From positions 1,550,001-1,614,000 of the forward strand of contig CP021227.1 of the NCBI GenBank assembly GCA_003999685.1: a stretch of DNA of 64,000 bases, written 5' to 3'. Shown here in pieces: positions 12,670 to 23,424 of this stretch. This stretch comes from Taiwanofungus camphoratus. Lineage: Eukaryota > Basidiomycota > Agaricomycetes > Polyporales > Taiwanofungaceae. Numbering within the stretch: position 1 is the first letter of the stretch; every line of letters begins with the position of its first letter. The notes beneath the pieces are model-generated. The model ran no database searches. It was given only the letters and a program-made list of their open reading frames with translations, and was not told where the DNA came from. The position numbers and the translations under genes were made by a program.

Positions 12670-12968
12670 GTAGGGTCAGTACCCGACCCCCTGACCCTTC
12701 GACCCCGTCAAATGGGTCTGACCGGGTCTGACCGCACCTCAATCACGGTCGAAGGTCAATGCGTGACCGCTGACAACACTTATACCATACGACCTTGGTT
12801 TCGGGACAAGTCTGGGTCAACAAGGCCGGACGGCCGACTCGAAGCACAGCAGCGGTGGCATCTCAGGGCACGGGAAGCTGGTGGTCACGCATTGGCCGTT
12901 GACCGGGGTCAGGCCTGTTGGGGTCAGACGGGTCAATGAGGTCTGAGTCAGACCCGGCCCAGCAGACC
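12670..12968. repeat. degenerate inverted-repeat element rich in GGGTCTGACC
   Basis: Two arms face each other. The left arm, about 12670-12768, contains GGGTCTGACCGGGTCTGACC and then CACGGTCGAAGGTCAATGCG. The right arm, about 12883-12968, carries the reverse complement of a related sequence. The best-matching blocks are 12744-12768 and 12883-12906, which share CAATGCGTGACC with a few mismatches on either side. The arms enclose about 115 bp. This looks like an old miniature inverted-repeat element or a foldback. Ends and any target duplication could not be fixed by eye. Confidence 0.45.
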
Positions 12969-15589
12969 ACTGGCCTACGGCACACTCGGCTCCTGCGCAT
13001 GCCCATCCCCCGCTAGGGAGCATCCGCAGGCGATGAGCGATGAACGGAGACCGAGGCACGCGCGTGGCCCGAAGCCTGGCGGCCGGCCTGTCGCGAGCGC
13101 ACGGGGATAGACGACGGACGACGGACGGCGAAGCGACCAGGAGCCGCGCGGATGGGCCTGCACGAGCGCTAGATGGCGCAGGCGGGGGGGAGGGGTACGG
13201 GGGTGTGCCGCCGCGACGCATGGAGGAGCGGCCCTCGAGTGTGGTTCCGCAGCCGTGCATGTTCAACAGCGGTCGGGGCCGCGCCGCGGGTGACGCGCGC
13301 GCACAAGCTGGGACGGGCCGCAGAGGGCCGTTGCATGCGCAAGGAGACACGGGCTAGTCGGCTGGTCGGGGCAGGGGCTGCGGCTTTGGATGGGGCCGAG
13401 TCGACAAGCGCAGGCGGGCGGGAGCCGGGACTAGGGTGGGCGGGCGTGAAGGATACGGCCGGGCGTCTCGAGGCTCGCTCCAGTGCCGCAGACGGAGACG
13501 GCCAGGCGGGGGCGAGTTACGGCAGGGGCGCGCGGTATCGCAGCAGCCCGAGGACCGGGCCACCGCACGCCACCTTTCAGCGGAAAAATACACTACGCAC
13601 TTGTGCGTGGCCAGCCGCCAGCGGCTCCGCGCGTGGGCGCGCGGGGGAGGGGGGGCCTCTGGGTCGCCGAAACGCGCATCGCGGGGTCGGGGTCGGTGCA
13701 GCGTGCTGTGCGCTGCGCGCGCTCAGAGGAAGATCACAGCAGTGTTGGAAATTCCAGTTTCTATGCTCGGTACATACAGATCACATGACCTAGCGTGGTA
13801 CTTTGCCTGTTCGTACGTACCTGGTTCGGTACGTATTCGCTGGCGGAGACCAGGTCAAACACAGCCTATTCTTCCTGTGTTGTGTGGTCCCAGCTAGACT
13901 CCAACGAGCGGCTTCGTGCTGCCGTGCTGCCTGTGTACGGGTGGGACGCGCCGGAAAGAACGAGCGGCTGGGGTTCTGTGGCAGTCAATTGCAGCTGCGC
14001 GGGAGACGGAGAACGGGCGACGGGCGACAAAGAGTTCGCCAGGCCTTACAGCGCACTTGGTTTGCATGCTAGATGGCCAATAAGAATCAGAAAGCACACA
14101 ACAGCGACCGTGAAAGGTGCACGCGCCGTGGGGCGCGCAGACATGCTGGGACGCGCTGCAGGGACGACCAAAGGCACGAGGGACGACGGCGGGGCCCATT
14201 TGATGGTTCGTCAATGTCTGTGTCGCGATCAAGGGGCGATGGAGGCTGCCCACACGCTGCGGCGTACGCCCGAACAGGTCGGAGGAGAGGCCGCGTGCGT
14301 TGACCCCTGCCCGGCCCCTCGCACCCGAGGCCGTGGGCAATGGGCACCCCAGTGCTGGAGGAACAGGGGAGGGCGAGGGCTAATGGCGGCTGTGCGCGCA
14401 AGAGGAGAGACGGGCTGGTTGTAGGCGGGATGCGGCGAGTAAAGGTGGCTGCAATGGGAGCGTATATCACAGATGGGCTTGCCAGTGTGTGTGTGTGTGC
14501 GTGTGTGCGCGCGCGCCAGACAGCGCGGGCTAGTGATGCGCAGTGGACCGATGGCACCGGAGGTCAAGGTGCGTGAACTCTGTGCAGTGTGCACATGCTT
14601 ATGTTCTCCAATGTATACCCGGCATTGTAGTGTTGTAAAAATCCTGAAGCATGATCCTCTGAAAGTACAGAGAATTGAGGTGCTTCAACCTTCAGAGGCC
14701 TGCGTCCGGGGTCAAGCACATCACTGGCGCGAGCAGCCGTCCGTGCGCGGACACGGAAATGGCAGGAGTAGTACCTACTGCGGTGACAATGGTGGGATAT
14801 ACACGAGCCCGTGATAAGAGTGCGCGATCACGCGATCTGGCGCAGAGGGACTGTCTGGGACAGTTCCGGACAGTTCGGAACTGACTCTCTGTGAGGCGGT
14901 CTGCAGCTTTGAAAACGAGGGACCGCCCGTCTTGTGTAATCGGATAAGCTGGGCTTACAGCGATCAGCGCCAGCTTAGTTATGGCTGAGAAACGGAGGAC
15001 TAATGTGGGCGTAACCATGGTGCGGGCCCGACAGCACGGCCTGGCAGGGCGCAGGAGCAACCAAGTTCACGTTTGCTGCTGATAGGAGGATGTGCGGTCC
15101 TGGATGCTGATGACAGTAGGGCGGTGGCGCCGAGAATTAGCCGACTGCGGAGAGGCGCGGCAAACGTGCGAGGGAAGGAGGGGCGGAGGGGGTCGAGACG
15201 GGGAGAGGAGATGGAGGGCGATGGCCCAAGGGGGCAGGCGAGGAGAGGGAGATTGGTGGACGATGGCCAAAGAGGGCAGGTCCCGCTGATCGAAGGTCGC
15301 ACACGCGGCGAGGGGCTCTCAATCCCGGCGAATCCGTGGCGATGGCGATGGCGATGGCGATGGCCAGAGACTGGAACGTTCGCGCAGGACGACTCGTCTG
15401 TGCTCTTTCCTGCCCACACTCTTCCTTGGCAGGCGTGTTCTCGATGACGTTGGACTCTGCGCACGTGACGCTGCAGGGGAGGCGTGCCTAATCTGGGCGA
15501 GGACGACAGTGATGCGGGACGCGATAGCCAGCCTGCCAGCCTAGACCCCCGCCGCCGCCTCCTTCTCCTCCTTCTCCTCCTCCTCACCC
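12969..15589. other. GC-rich stretch without a supported gene
   Basis: Strongly GC-rich DNA, so long frames occur by chance on both strands because stop codons are rare. Overlapping frames of 100-200 codons have arginine-, glycine- and alanine-rich composition and no recognisable motif. A (GT)n/(GC)n microsatellite lies at about 14485-14517 and a GGCGAT hexamer repeat at about 15340-15362. The last part is the upstream region of the TPS2-like gene. Confidence 0.55.
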
Positions 15590-15595
15590 CCAGCC

Positions 15596-15602
15596 TATAT
15601 AG
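15596..15602 (+). promoter_or_regulatory. TATA-box-like element of the TPS2-like gene
   Basis: TATATAG lies 94 bp upstream of the ATG at 15690, a normal distance for a fungal TATA element, and is followed by a pyrimidine-rich tract typical of fungal transcription-start regions. Confidence 0.5.
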
Positions 15603-15627
15603 CCTCTGCACGCATCTCGTCTTGTCT

Positions 15628-15675
15628 ATCCTCCCTCCCCTCCCCTCCCCTCCCCTCCCCCTCCCTCTCCCCTTG
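15628..15675 (+). promoter_or_regulatory. pyrimidine tract with repeated CCCCT (STRE-like) cores
   Basis: A run of CCCCT units sits just upstream of the start codon. CCCCT/AGGGG is the core of the yeast stress-response element, and trehalose genes are classic STRE targets there. Here the repeats may equally be a CT-rich 5' leader, so a regulatory role is inference. Confidence 0.35.
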
Positions 15676-15689
15676 ACCACACACCCGCC

Positions 15690-18600
15690 ATGGACAGCTT
15701 CGCCGAGCCGCACCGCGCACCCGAGCCCGTCTCCCTCGCCGCCGTCCGCGAGCAGGTCCGCAAGCTCGAGGCGGACCACCGCGCCAATGGCATCCCCCTC
15801 TCCGGCCGCATCATCCATGTCTGCCACTACCTCCCCGTCGCACCCGCCCTCACACGCCTCCCATCTACCCCAGCCCTCCCCAGCCCCCCTGCAACGCCCC
15901 CCGCCATGCCCGCCGACATCCCCGCCAGCCCCACAGAAGCCGCCTCGCCCGCGCCGCACCAGGGCGAGGGCGAGGGCGCGGACGTCCAGCCGACGCAGAG
16001 CGACGACGGGCGCTCGCCCCCCGTCGCCGTCGAGCAGCCGCAGCCGCAGCCCCCATCCCAGCCGCACTCCAAGTGGTCCCTCGCCGTGCGCTACGGCCAC
16101 TCCGCCATGATCAGCGGCATCGCCTCCCTCGCCGCGACGCACGAGCAGCTCGTCGTCGGCTGGACCGGCGACATCGCCGTCGGCCCCCCGCCCGCCGCCG
16201 CGTCCACGCCGCAGCCCGCCTCCCCCCCCGCCGCGGACGCCGCCGCGGGCAAAATCCCTGCGAGCGCGGTGCGCGGGGACGACCGCCGCGGCCTTGAGAC
16301 GCTCCTCGCCGAGTACCGCTCCCGCGAGGAGATTGACGCCGGCGGGAAGATCGCGTACGTCCCCGTGTGGCTCGACGACACGGTCGCGCACGGACACTAC
16401 GAGGGGTACTGCAAGCAGAGTGAGTGTCGCGTCTCTCTGTCTGGCATGCGTGGCTTGTTTCTCTGTTTCTTCTTTCTTTCTCTGTTTCTGTCTGCTTTGT
16501 GTCCCTGTCTGTCTGTGTCTGTCCCCTTTCCTGTGTCTGTATCTCCTCCTGGTGCCCCGTACGGGATCCTGCCGTACTCCGCGTACGTGCACGGGGCACC
16601 AGGGCGTGTGCGGGAGAAATATGGGCTCTACACTCTTCTCCAAACTCTGTCAACCTTCCCGGCTGTATATACTTCCTTTTCCGCACTTCTCGCCCACCGG
16701 ACGGTCCCACTGTATCCATCGTATACCACACCCGCGTCCCGTATCCGCACAGGGCCCCGTCCCCATCTGTCCTTCTATAACTTCCAATCGCGTCTTTCCT
16801 CGCGCTAATCGCATCTTTCCCTGCCCTGATCGCGCCCTTCGCTTACGTCCCGCTTCGTATCTCCCCGCACACGCGTCCGTATCGCGCGCATCTCCGTCTT
16901 CCCCACACAAGCGCTCCTGCTATAGGGTGCGAGCCTCGAGCCTCGAGCTAAGGGCAAGGGCAAGGGCTCCGGCGCCGGATCGCGCTCCGCCATCGAGGGG
17001 CGGTCGGTGGGTCCGGGCAGCACGCAGCACGCAGCACGCAGCCCGCAGCCCGCATTGCGGAACCTGTAAGCTATATACATAGCCTGTGTGCGCCTGCGGA
17101 CCTGGATCTTCCCAGCGGCCTGCCCGGATCCGCATCGGGCACTCGACGCGATCGGTGCGGTGCGGTGCGGTCGCGGCGGGCGTCTCGCCGGGCCGTCCTG
17201 TTCCCCGTCCTCGTTCTCTGCGCGTGTGTGCGTTCCCATTGCCTGCGCGACTGGTTCTGTACCTGCGCGCGCGCGTCTGTCCTCTTGTCCGAGCGCGTGT
17301 GTCGTGTGCGCTGGGACAGGGCGAGGGACGGTTGGGCGGCGTGCGGGGCCTGCTTACCCCGCCACGCACGCAGGCGCATCGTAACCCGCTCTCTCTCCTC
17401 TCCCGTATTCAACAGCACCCACTGACCTCCGTTTCCCATTTCCCCTTTCCCATCCCCCAGCGCTCTGGCCGCTCTTCCACTACCTCCTCTGGCAGGACGT
17501 CGCGACGGAGTACGCGTCCGCGGACACGCACTGGCCCGCGTACGCGGCGGCGAACGCGGCGTTCGCCGCGCGCGTTGCGGCGGTCGCGCGCCCGGGCGAC
17601 CTCGTGTGGGTGCACGACTACCACCTGCTGCTCGTCCCCGCGCTCCTGCGCCAGGCGCTGCCCGACGCGGCCGTCGGCCTGTTTGTGCACACGCCGTTCC
17701 CGAGCTCGGAGATCTTCAGGTGGGTCGGCGTTTTCGACGGGCGTGCGCGCTTGTCTCTGCTCCGCATATCGCTGACCGGTGACCCGCCCAGGTGCCTCCC
17801 GCGGCGCAAGGAGATCCTCGAGGGGATGCTCGGCGCGAACCTCGTCTGCTTCCAGGTGCGTGTTTTCCGCGTTCACCACATTGCAGCTGCTGACTCTCCC
17901 CGAGACGTACTCCTACTCGCGGCACTTCACCTCGTCCTGCGTGCGCGTGTGCGGGCACGAGATCACCGCGACGGGCGGGATCGACGTGCAGGGGCACGTC
18001 ACCGCGATCGCGTATTGCCCCGTCGGCGTCGACGCGGAGCGCGTCGCCAAGGACACGTGAGTACTCTGGTTCTGCGTGCGTTCGTTACTCGAGGCGCGCT
18101 GACCTCCTGTTTTCGCCGACGCGTGCAGCCTCCGGCCTGGGATCCAGCCCAAGCTCGAGGCGCTGCGCGCGCTGTACGAGGGTAAGAAGATCATCGTCGG
18201 CCGTGACAAGCTGGACGTCGTCAAGGGCGTCGTGCAGAAGGTGCGTTGTCGCTGCCCTTGGTCCGCCTTGCCAAGCCGATGTCCTCATGCGCTCTTCTCG
18301 CGGTCAGCTGCGCGCGTTCGAGAAGCTCCTGCAGGACTACCCGCAGTGGATCGGCAACGTCGTGCTCATCCAGGTGACCTCGCCCGCGCTGTCCGACTCG
18401 CCGAAGCTCGAGCGCCAGGTGTCCGAGCTCGTCGCACACATCAACGGCGAGTACGGCTCGCTGGACTTCATCCCCGTGCATCACTAGTGCGTGCCCCCCT
18501 TCTCGCGGCGCTGGCCACGCACTGACAGGCACGCGGTGCCGCAGCCACCAGACGATCAAGAAGGACGAGTTCTACGCGCTCCTGTCCGTCGCCGACCTCG

Positions 18601-20310
18601 GCGTGATCACGCCCCTGCGCGACGGGATGAACACGACGTCGATGGAGTTCGTCATCGCGCAGGACCGCACGAAGCACAGCCCGCTCGTCCTCTCCGAGTT
18701 CATGGGCATCTCAAACAACATGTCCGACGCGCTCCAGGTGAACCCGTGGAACCTCGGCGTAAGGACCTGGCATCCCCCCTGCTGCTGCTGACCGCGCGCG
18801 TGCTGACCAGTCTGCGTTGCGCCCTGCAGGAGGTCGCCGCGGCGATGCACCGCGGGCTGCTCATGCCCGACGAGGAGAAGCGCGCGCGGCACCAGACGCT
18901 GTACCAGACCGTGTCGACGCACACGTCGCACACGTGGGCCGCGGTGCTCGCCAAGACCCTCCTCGCGCAGATCGGGCGCTCGAACCTCGCGCGCCAGACA
19001 CCGTACATCCCGAGGGACCGCCTCGAGGACTGCTACCGCGCGGCGAAGAAGCGGCTGTTCCTCCTGGACTATGACGTACGCCGCTGTGTCTTGCTGCTCT
19101 CTCGGGCTGGCTGTATCTGACGTGTGGTGCCTCTCTTCAGGGCACGCTCGCGCCGATTGTGAAGGTCCCGAGCGCGGCCGTCCCGTCGCCCGACACCCTC
19201 GAGGCGCTCGCGCGCCTCACGGCGGACCCGAAGAACGTCGTGTTCATCATCTCGGGCCGGGATGGCGAGTTCCTCGAGCAGCACCTCGGGCACATCAAGA
19301 ATCTGGGCATGTCCGCCGAGCACGGCGGCTTCGTGCGCGAGCCCGGGCAGGCGGAGTGGTCCAACTTCACCGAGAACCTGGACATGGGCTGGATGAGCGA
19401 GGTGCTCGAGATATTCAAGTACTACACCGAGGTGCGTGCTCTCTCTCTCTCTCTCCCCCCCCCACCACGCGTGTGCACGTTCCGGTGCGGAGGCCGATGT
19501 CATGTGTGGACAGCGCACCACGGGGAGCCAGATCGAGGTCAAGAAGAGCTCGATAACGTGGCATTACCGCTCGAGCGACCCAGAATGGGGGTGAGTCCGG
19601 TCGCGGCGCTCTCGTGCGTGTGGCGCTGACGGTCCGGCCAACAGGCTGTTCCAGTGCCGCCAGTGCCAAGACCTGCTCGAGAACAACTTGGCGCGCAAGC
19701 GGCCCATCGAGGGTGAGCGCGTTTCTTCTTCTGGTGTGGTTTGTTGTGCGGTTTGGGCTCACGGACGGTATCAGTCCTTGTGGGCAAGAAGAACCTCGAG
19801 GTCCGCCCGATGGCCGTCAACAAGGCACGCATTTCTAGATTTGATGGTTGATTTACATGTAACTGAGTGAAGGGGACTCCAGGGCGAGATCGTCAAGCGC
19901 ATACTGTACTACAACCCTGATGCCGAATTCGTCTTCTGCGCCGGAGATGACAAGGCGAGTTGCCCATCATTCCGTTTTCTCCAGAGCACAGGAATTGACA
20001 GGCATCACGGAATCGCTAGACTGACGAGGACATGTTCCGTGCACTCCTTCTGTTCCCCGGCGATGCGAAGAAGGCACGACTGGACCCGCCCCTTTCCGTC
20101 ACGCTCATCGCGAAGGAGCCAGCGAGCAATTTTGAGCCGGTAGACCTCGCCATCAGTCACGACGCTGTCTTCACCACCGCCGTCGGCCACAGCAGTAAGC
20201 GCACGCTTGCTGCGTGGCACGTCACCGCCCCCGAGGAGGTCGTTGACCACATGCTTTACTTGGCCCGCCCACCTGCCGACGACAAAGAGGCCAAAAGCAG
20301 TAGTCTCTGA
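15690..20310 (+). CDS. TPS2: trehalose-6-phosphate phosphatase/synthase-like (Tps2 type)
   Basis: Two-domain trehalose enzyme of the cytosolic Tps complex. The N-terminal GT20 domain shows GRIIHVCHYLPV, WSLAVRYGHSAMISGI, LVVGWTGDI, YVPVWLDDTVAHGHYEGYC, then TLWPLFHYLLW, VWVHDYHLLLVP, LFVHTPFPSSEIFR, KLDVVKG, DGMNTTSMEFVIAQ and LSEFMGISNNMS. The C-terminal HAD phosphatase has motif I RLFLLDYDGTLAPIV and the late motif CAGDDKTDEDMFR, so the phosphatase step (trehalose-6-phosphate to trehalose) looks active. A proline/alanine-rich insertion of about 110 residues splits the N-terminal synthase part, as often happens in fungal Tps2. There are many short introns, plus one long one (16420-17460) lying exactly inside the conserved YCKQ-TLWPLF junction. 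The start at 15690 is the first ATG after the TATA and CT tract. It ends DDKEAKSSSL. Stress induction is plausible from the promoter. Confidence 0.93.
16420..17460 (+). other. unusually long intron (1,041 nt) of the TPS2-like gene
   Basis: Donor GTGAGT at 16420 and acceptor CCCCCAG ending at 17460 rejoin the GT20 motif without gap or insertion. Every other intron I traced here is about 50-110 nt. The intron holds CTGT-rich simple sequence (16430-16545), a hairpin with perfect 10-bp arms GGTGCCCCGT/ACGGGGCACC (16551-16560 and 16591-16600) and a GCACGCA/GCCCGCA short tandem repeat (about 17018-17052). Long frames inside it are GC-driven and show no domain. Confidence 0.75.
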
Positions 20311-20599
20311 ACGAGCTCGGCAGCGTTTTTCTCTTCTCATATCTCATACCTCACCATTTTCCTTCGCTCTATCTCCGGCACGTAATCGGTATCGCACACA
20401 CATTTCGCGTGGACTGACATGTACGAGTTTAATCGGGCAGACGGCAACTTCTTGTATATTCACACCATCAAGGGACTAGACAGCCATATAGCACACGAAT
20501 AGAAAATTTAACGGGGGTTGTATCGTAGAGGCTTTAATTTTAGAGCATTTTCACAAATACATGGTGAGAAGGAAGCAAGATTAAGAGATAACGAACAGA

Positions 20600-23010
20600 T
20601 CAGACACCGTCAGCTTGCATGGGCACGGTCTGGCCACCTTTGGCAGCACTAGGAGTGAAAGTGTGCCAGCGATCGTTGAAGCGGACATCTGTGAAGCATT
20701 GTATCAAGATCGTTTCCGAATGGTGAATCCTGAAAGTTACATACCTAAAGGTCGACCTCCGTACATGTACTGCTGGAATTTAGCTGCGGCAAATGTCAGC
20801 GACGAGCAAAGCGGTGAGGCGGCTGCGTGCATACCGATTGCCGTCTCAGCCTCTTGAACTTGGGCGAACTGCACGACACCACATCCCTTGGAGCGGGTGC
20901 CCTCAAAGAGGATCTCAGCCAATTCGACTTGACCCGTGGTTTCGAAAAGTTCCACGAGGTCCTCGTTCGCGGTCGACCACGGTAGCTAGAATTCAACGAC
21001 TGAGCAGACCGCATCGATCCGTGAATTCCGCGTACTTACATTTCTCACCATGATCTGCTGACTAGGCTCAGGCTCAAACCCATTATAGCCTCCGAAGCCT
21101 CCACCACCATACGCGTCCATCCTCAGCCCTGTACCTTGTTGGTCGGGGCCAGAATAGTCAGCGTAGAGGTTCTCACTGGAGAAGTCTCTCCCAGCTCCAG
21201 CCCCAGCCCCTGCATAGCCTCCACGGAAACCACCTCGGAGGCCGCCCCGGAAGCCACCACGGAGGCCGCGAAGGCCACCACGCAGTCCACCTCGGAAAGC
21301 GCCAGGGCCAGAAAGACCGGCATAGCGGTCCTATAATCGCGAATAGTAGCACCTTGCAGCCCTTCTGCCCAAATTTGACACTTACCTCTCGGACCTCCAA
21401 GGTACGACCATACCAATCAAAACCATTATACATGCCTTGGCAATATTAAACGCTCGCGGAAATAGACCAACTAGATGGGGAGTGCTCACTGATGGCCTGC
21501 TGGGCATCTTTTGATGTCTCGAAAATAACAGTCCCGGATCCTTTGGGACGTCCGTCGGCACCAATGTTGATATCAGCACGAATGATATTTCCCGCAGAGC
21601 GGAAGAGATCTTTTAGGTCTTGCCAGCCAGCCTGATACGGCAACTGTGCAAAATAGACGAGTTCAACTCAATCTCTTGCATGGTTTGAGATAGCTATTTG
21701 GACGCACATTACCAACGTAGAGCTGGTTGCCTGGATTTTGTCCTTGATGCCCGAAAAAGTTGTGGGACGGAGGACGCGGAGGTGGTGCAGCATGCAACCC
21801 TTGGCCAGCCATCGCCATGCCAATCTTACCTGGGACTGGTGTTGCACCGAACCGAGATTCAGTTTCACGGTCCTGACAAAAACGGTTAGCGAGGAGTAAG
21901 TACCACCGTGATACTCATATACCTCGCGTATGAAGACAGGCCTTCCTAGCAGTGACTGTTCCGAGAGCTCTCGGATAGCGCGTTGAGCGTCCTCTTGCGA
22001 AGCAAATTCGACGATGCTGCGAGATGATGAGACTCTGACGATAGCCTAAACCATGATTGACACTCACCCGCATCCCTTGGAGACGCCCGTGGGAGTAATG
22101 AGTACTTCGGCGAAGAGAACCTCACCAGCTAACAACCCCAAAAGAAAAGCTCCCATTAATAAAACCATCCTCTCAACTCGCCATCCGTCAGTAAACCGAG
22201 AAACCCCAACAAATCCACGGCCTCAAGAAACGACCTCTCTCCTCAAGCAGACTCTGATAGAATCGCCAGCCGGCCACGCCTTCTTTCTGAAGATTTCGAA
22301 AAACTAATCTGGGATTCCCCCACCCACCTCCCCTCATGAATTCCATCAGGTCCCTGTACTTGACGTCGTAGCTGAGATTGCCGACGTAGACCCGGTTTTC
22401 TCTCTTGCTTTGCTTGGCAAATTCAAGTGCTTCTTCATGAGGTGCGTTCATGGGACCGCCTAGAGAGCGCGCAAACGAATCCGCTGGCTTGCGGTCGCGA
22501 CTGCGTGAACGAGTGCGAGAACGGGTGCGAGATCTGGAGCGGGTGCGAGATCGTCGCGATCGTCGACGGGGAGAACCAGAGCGTCTCCTCGAACGAGAAC
22601 CAGAGCGACTGCGCGATCGCTTCGAACGACGCTTGGGGTAAATCAAGACATGTAAACCGAGAGGGTACTCATCATGAGACGGCCTATAAGGTACTCACAT
22701 CCCCGTTCCGCCTGTCATCAGGCTCCCAGTGATCACCACCGCTCCGGCGACTGCGGCCTTTTGCCAAAATATTCAGCTTCGGGTAGCCGGCGAAACGAGA
22801 TTGGGTGCATAATCGAACAATTAAGTACATACCAGAGTCTCGCCTGTCGCGGTCTCTGTCGCGGTCCTTGTCGCGGTCCCGACGCTCCCTGTCCCTGTCT
22901 CTGTCGCGCTCCCTGTCCCTATCACGGTCAGCGTCACGGTCTCTGTCCCGCTCTCTCTCACGGTCTCTCTTGTCGTCCGTATCGTCCTTGATCTTCATGT
23001 CGACGTCCAT
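20600..23010 (-). CDS. SR/RGG-type RNA-binding protein with three RRMs (GBP2/HRB1-like)
   Basis: Starts at ATG 23010 (MDVDMKIKDDTDDK) and ends TVPMQADGV at 20600, in many short exons. The N-terminus is a long Arg-Asp/Arg-Glu repeat followed by an Arg-Ser domain (SRSRSGSRSRRRSGSPRRRS). RRM1 begins with RNP2-like RVYVGNLSYDVKYRDLMEF and RNP1-like KGCGIVEF. RRM2 has QLYVGNLPYQAGWQDLKDLF and RPKGSGTVIF. A glycine/arginine-rich RGG linker (FRGGLRGGLRGL) precedes RRM3, with IMVRNLPWSTANEDLVELF and SKGCGVVQFA. This order, RS then RRM-RRM-RGG-RRM, matches yeast Gbp2/Hrb1, nuclear proteins that ride with TREX and quality-check mRNA export. Shuttling and Ser/Arg phosphorylation are family knowledge, not seen here. 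Confidence 0.88.
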
Positions 23011-23424
23011 GTTAGCAAATTTTGAGGGGCACAGAGATATAAAGAGCAAGCTAGGACGTGCGAGCGGTGGTGGCCAGAGTAAAAGAACACTAATTTTTAG
23101 CCCCCCTTTCTCCTCACCGATGTCAGCGCTGTGTGAATCGGACTTCACATACGTCCACTTCTGGTTGTTGTGTTTCCCACCCTAATTCTTTTTCCGACCC
23201 CGCGGCTTCGACAATCGGTCTCATCGTGTATTTCCTACTTCTACTATACAATTCAATTATAACCTGCTTTTGAAGTACGCAAAGAACTGCCAAGTATTTA
23301 TGCAGTGTGGTATTCATTTTACAGAACGACATGCGTACAGTACATAGATATAAACTAGGTTCACTTACGGTATCAGAGTAGTACATGTCGATCGGGTAAC
23401 CGGTGAGCATGAACAACTCAGGGC
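23011..23424. other. upstream region of the RNA-binding gene
   Basis: 413 bp between the start of the RNA-binding protein gene and the 3' end of the decayed DUF6533 gene. No gene or repeat is seen; it should hold the promoter of the former. Confidence 0.5.

Noticed and set aside
12817-14600. Many overlapping frames of 100-210 codons on both strands
   Set aside because: High GC makes stops rare in all frames. Compositions are Arg/Ala/Gly-biased, no domains appear, and none links to splice-consistent neighbours.
15000-16643. 547-codon open frame on the minus strand opposite the TPS2 5' end
   Set aside because: It lies antisense to clearly conserved GT20 coding sequence and is Arg/Gly-rich, as expected from GC-rich DNA with few stops. 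No motif supports it.
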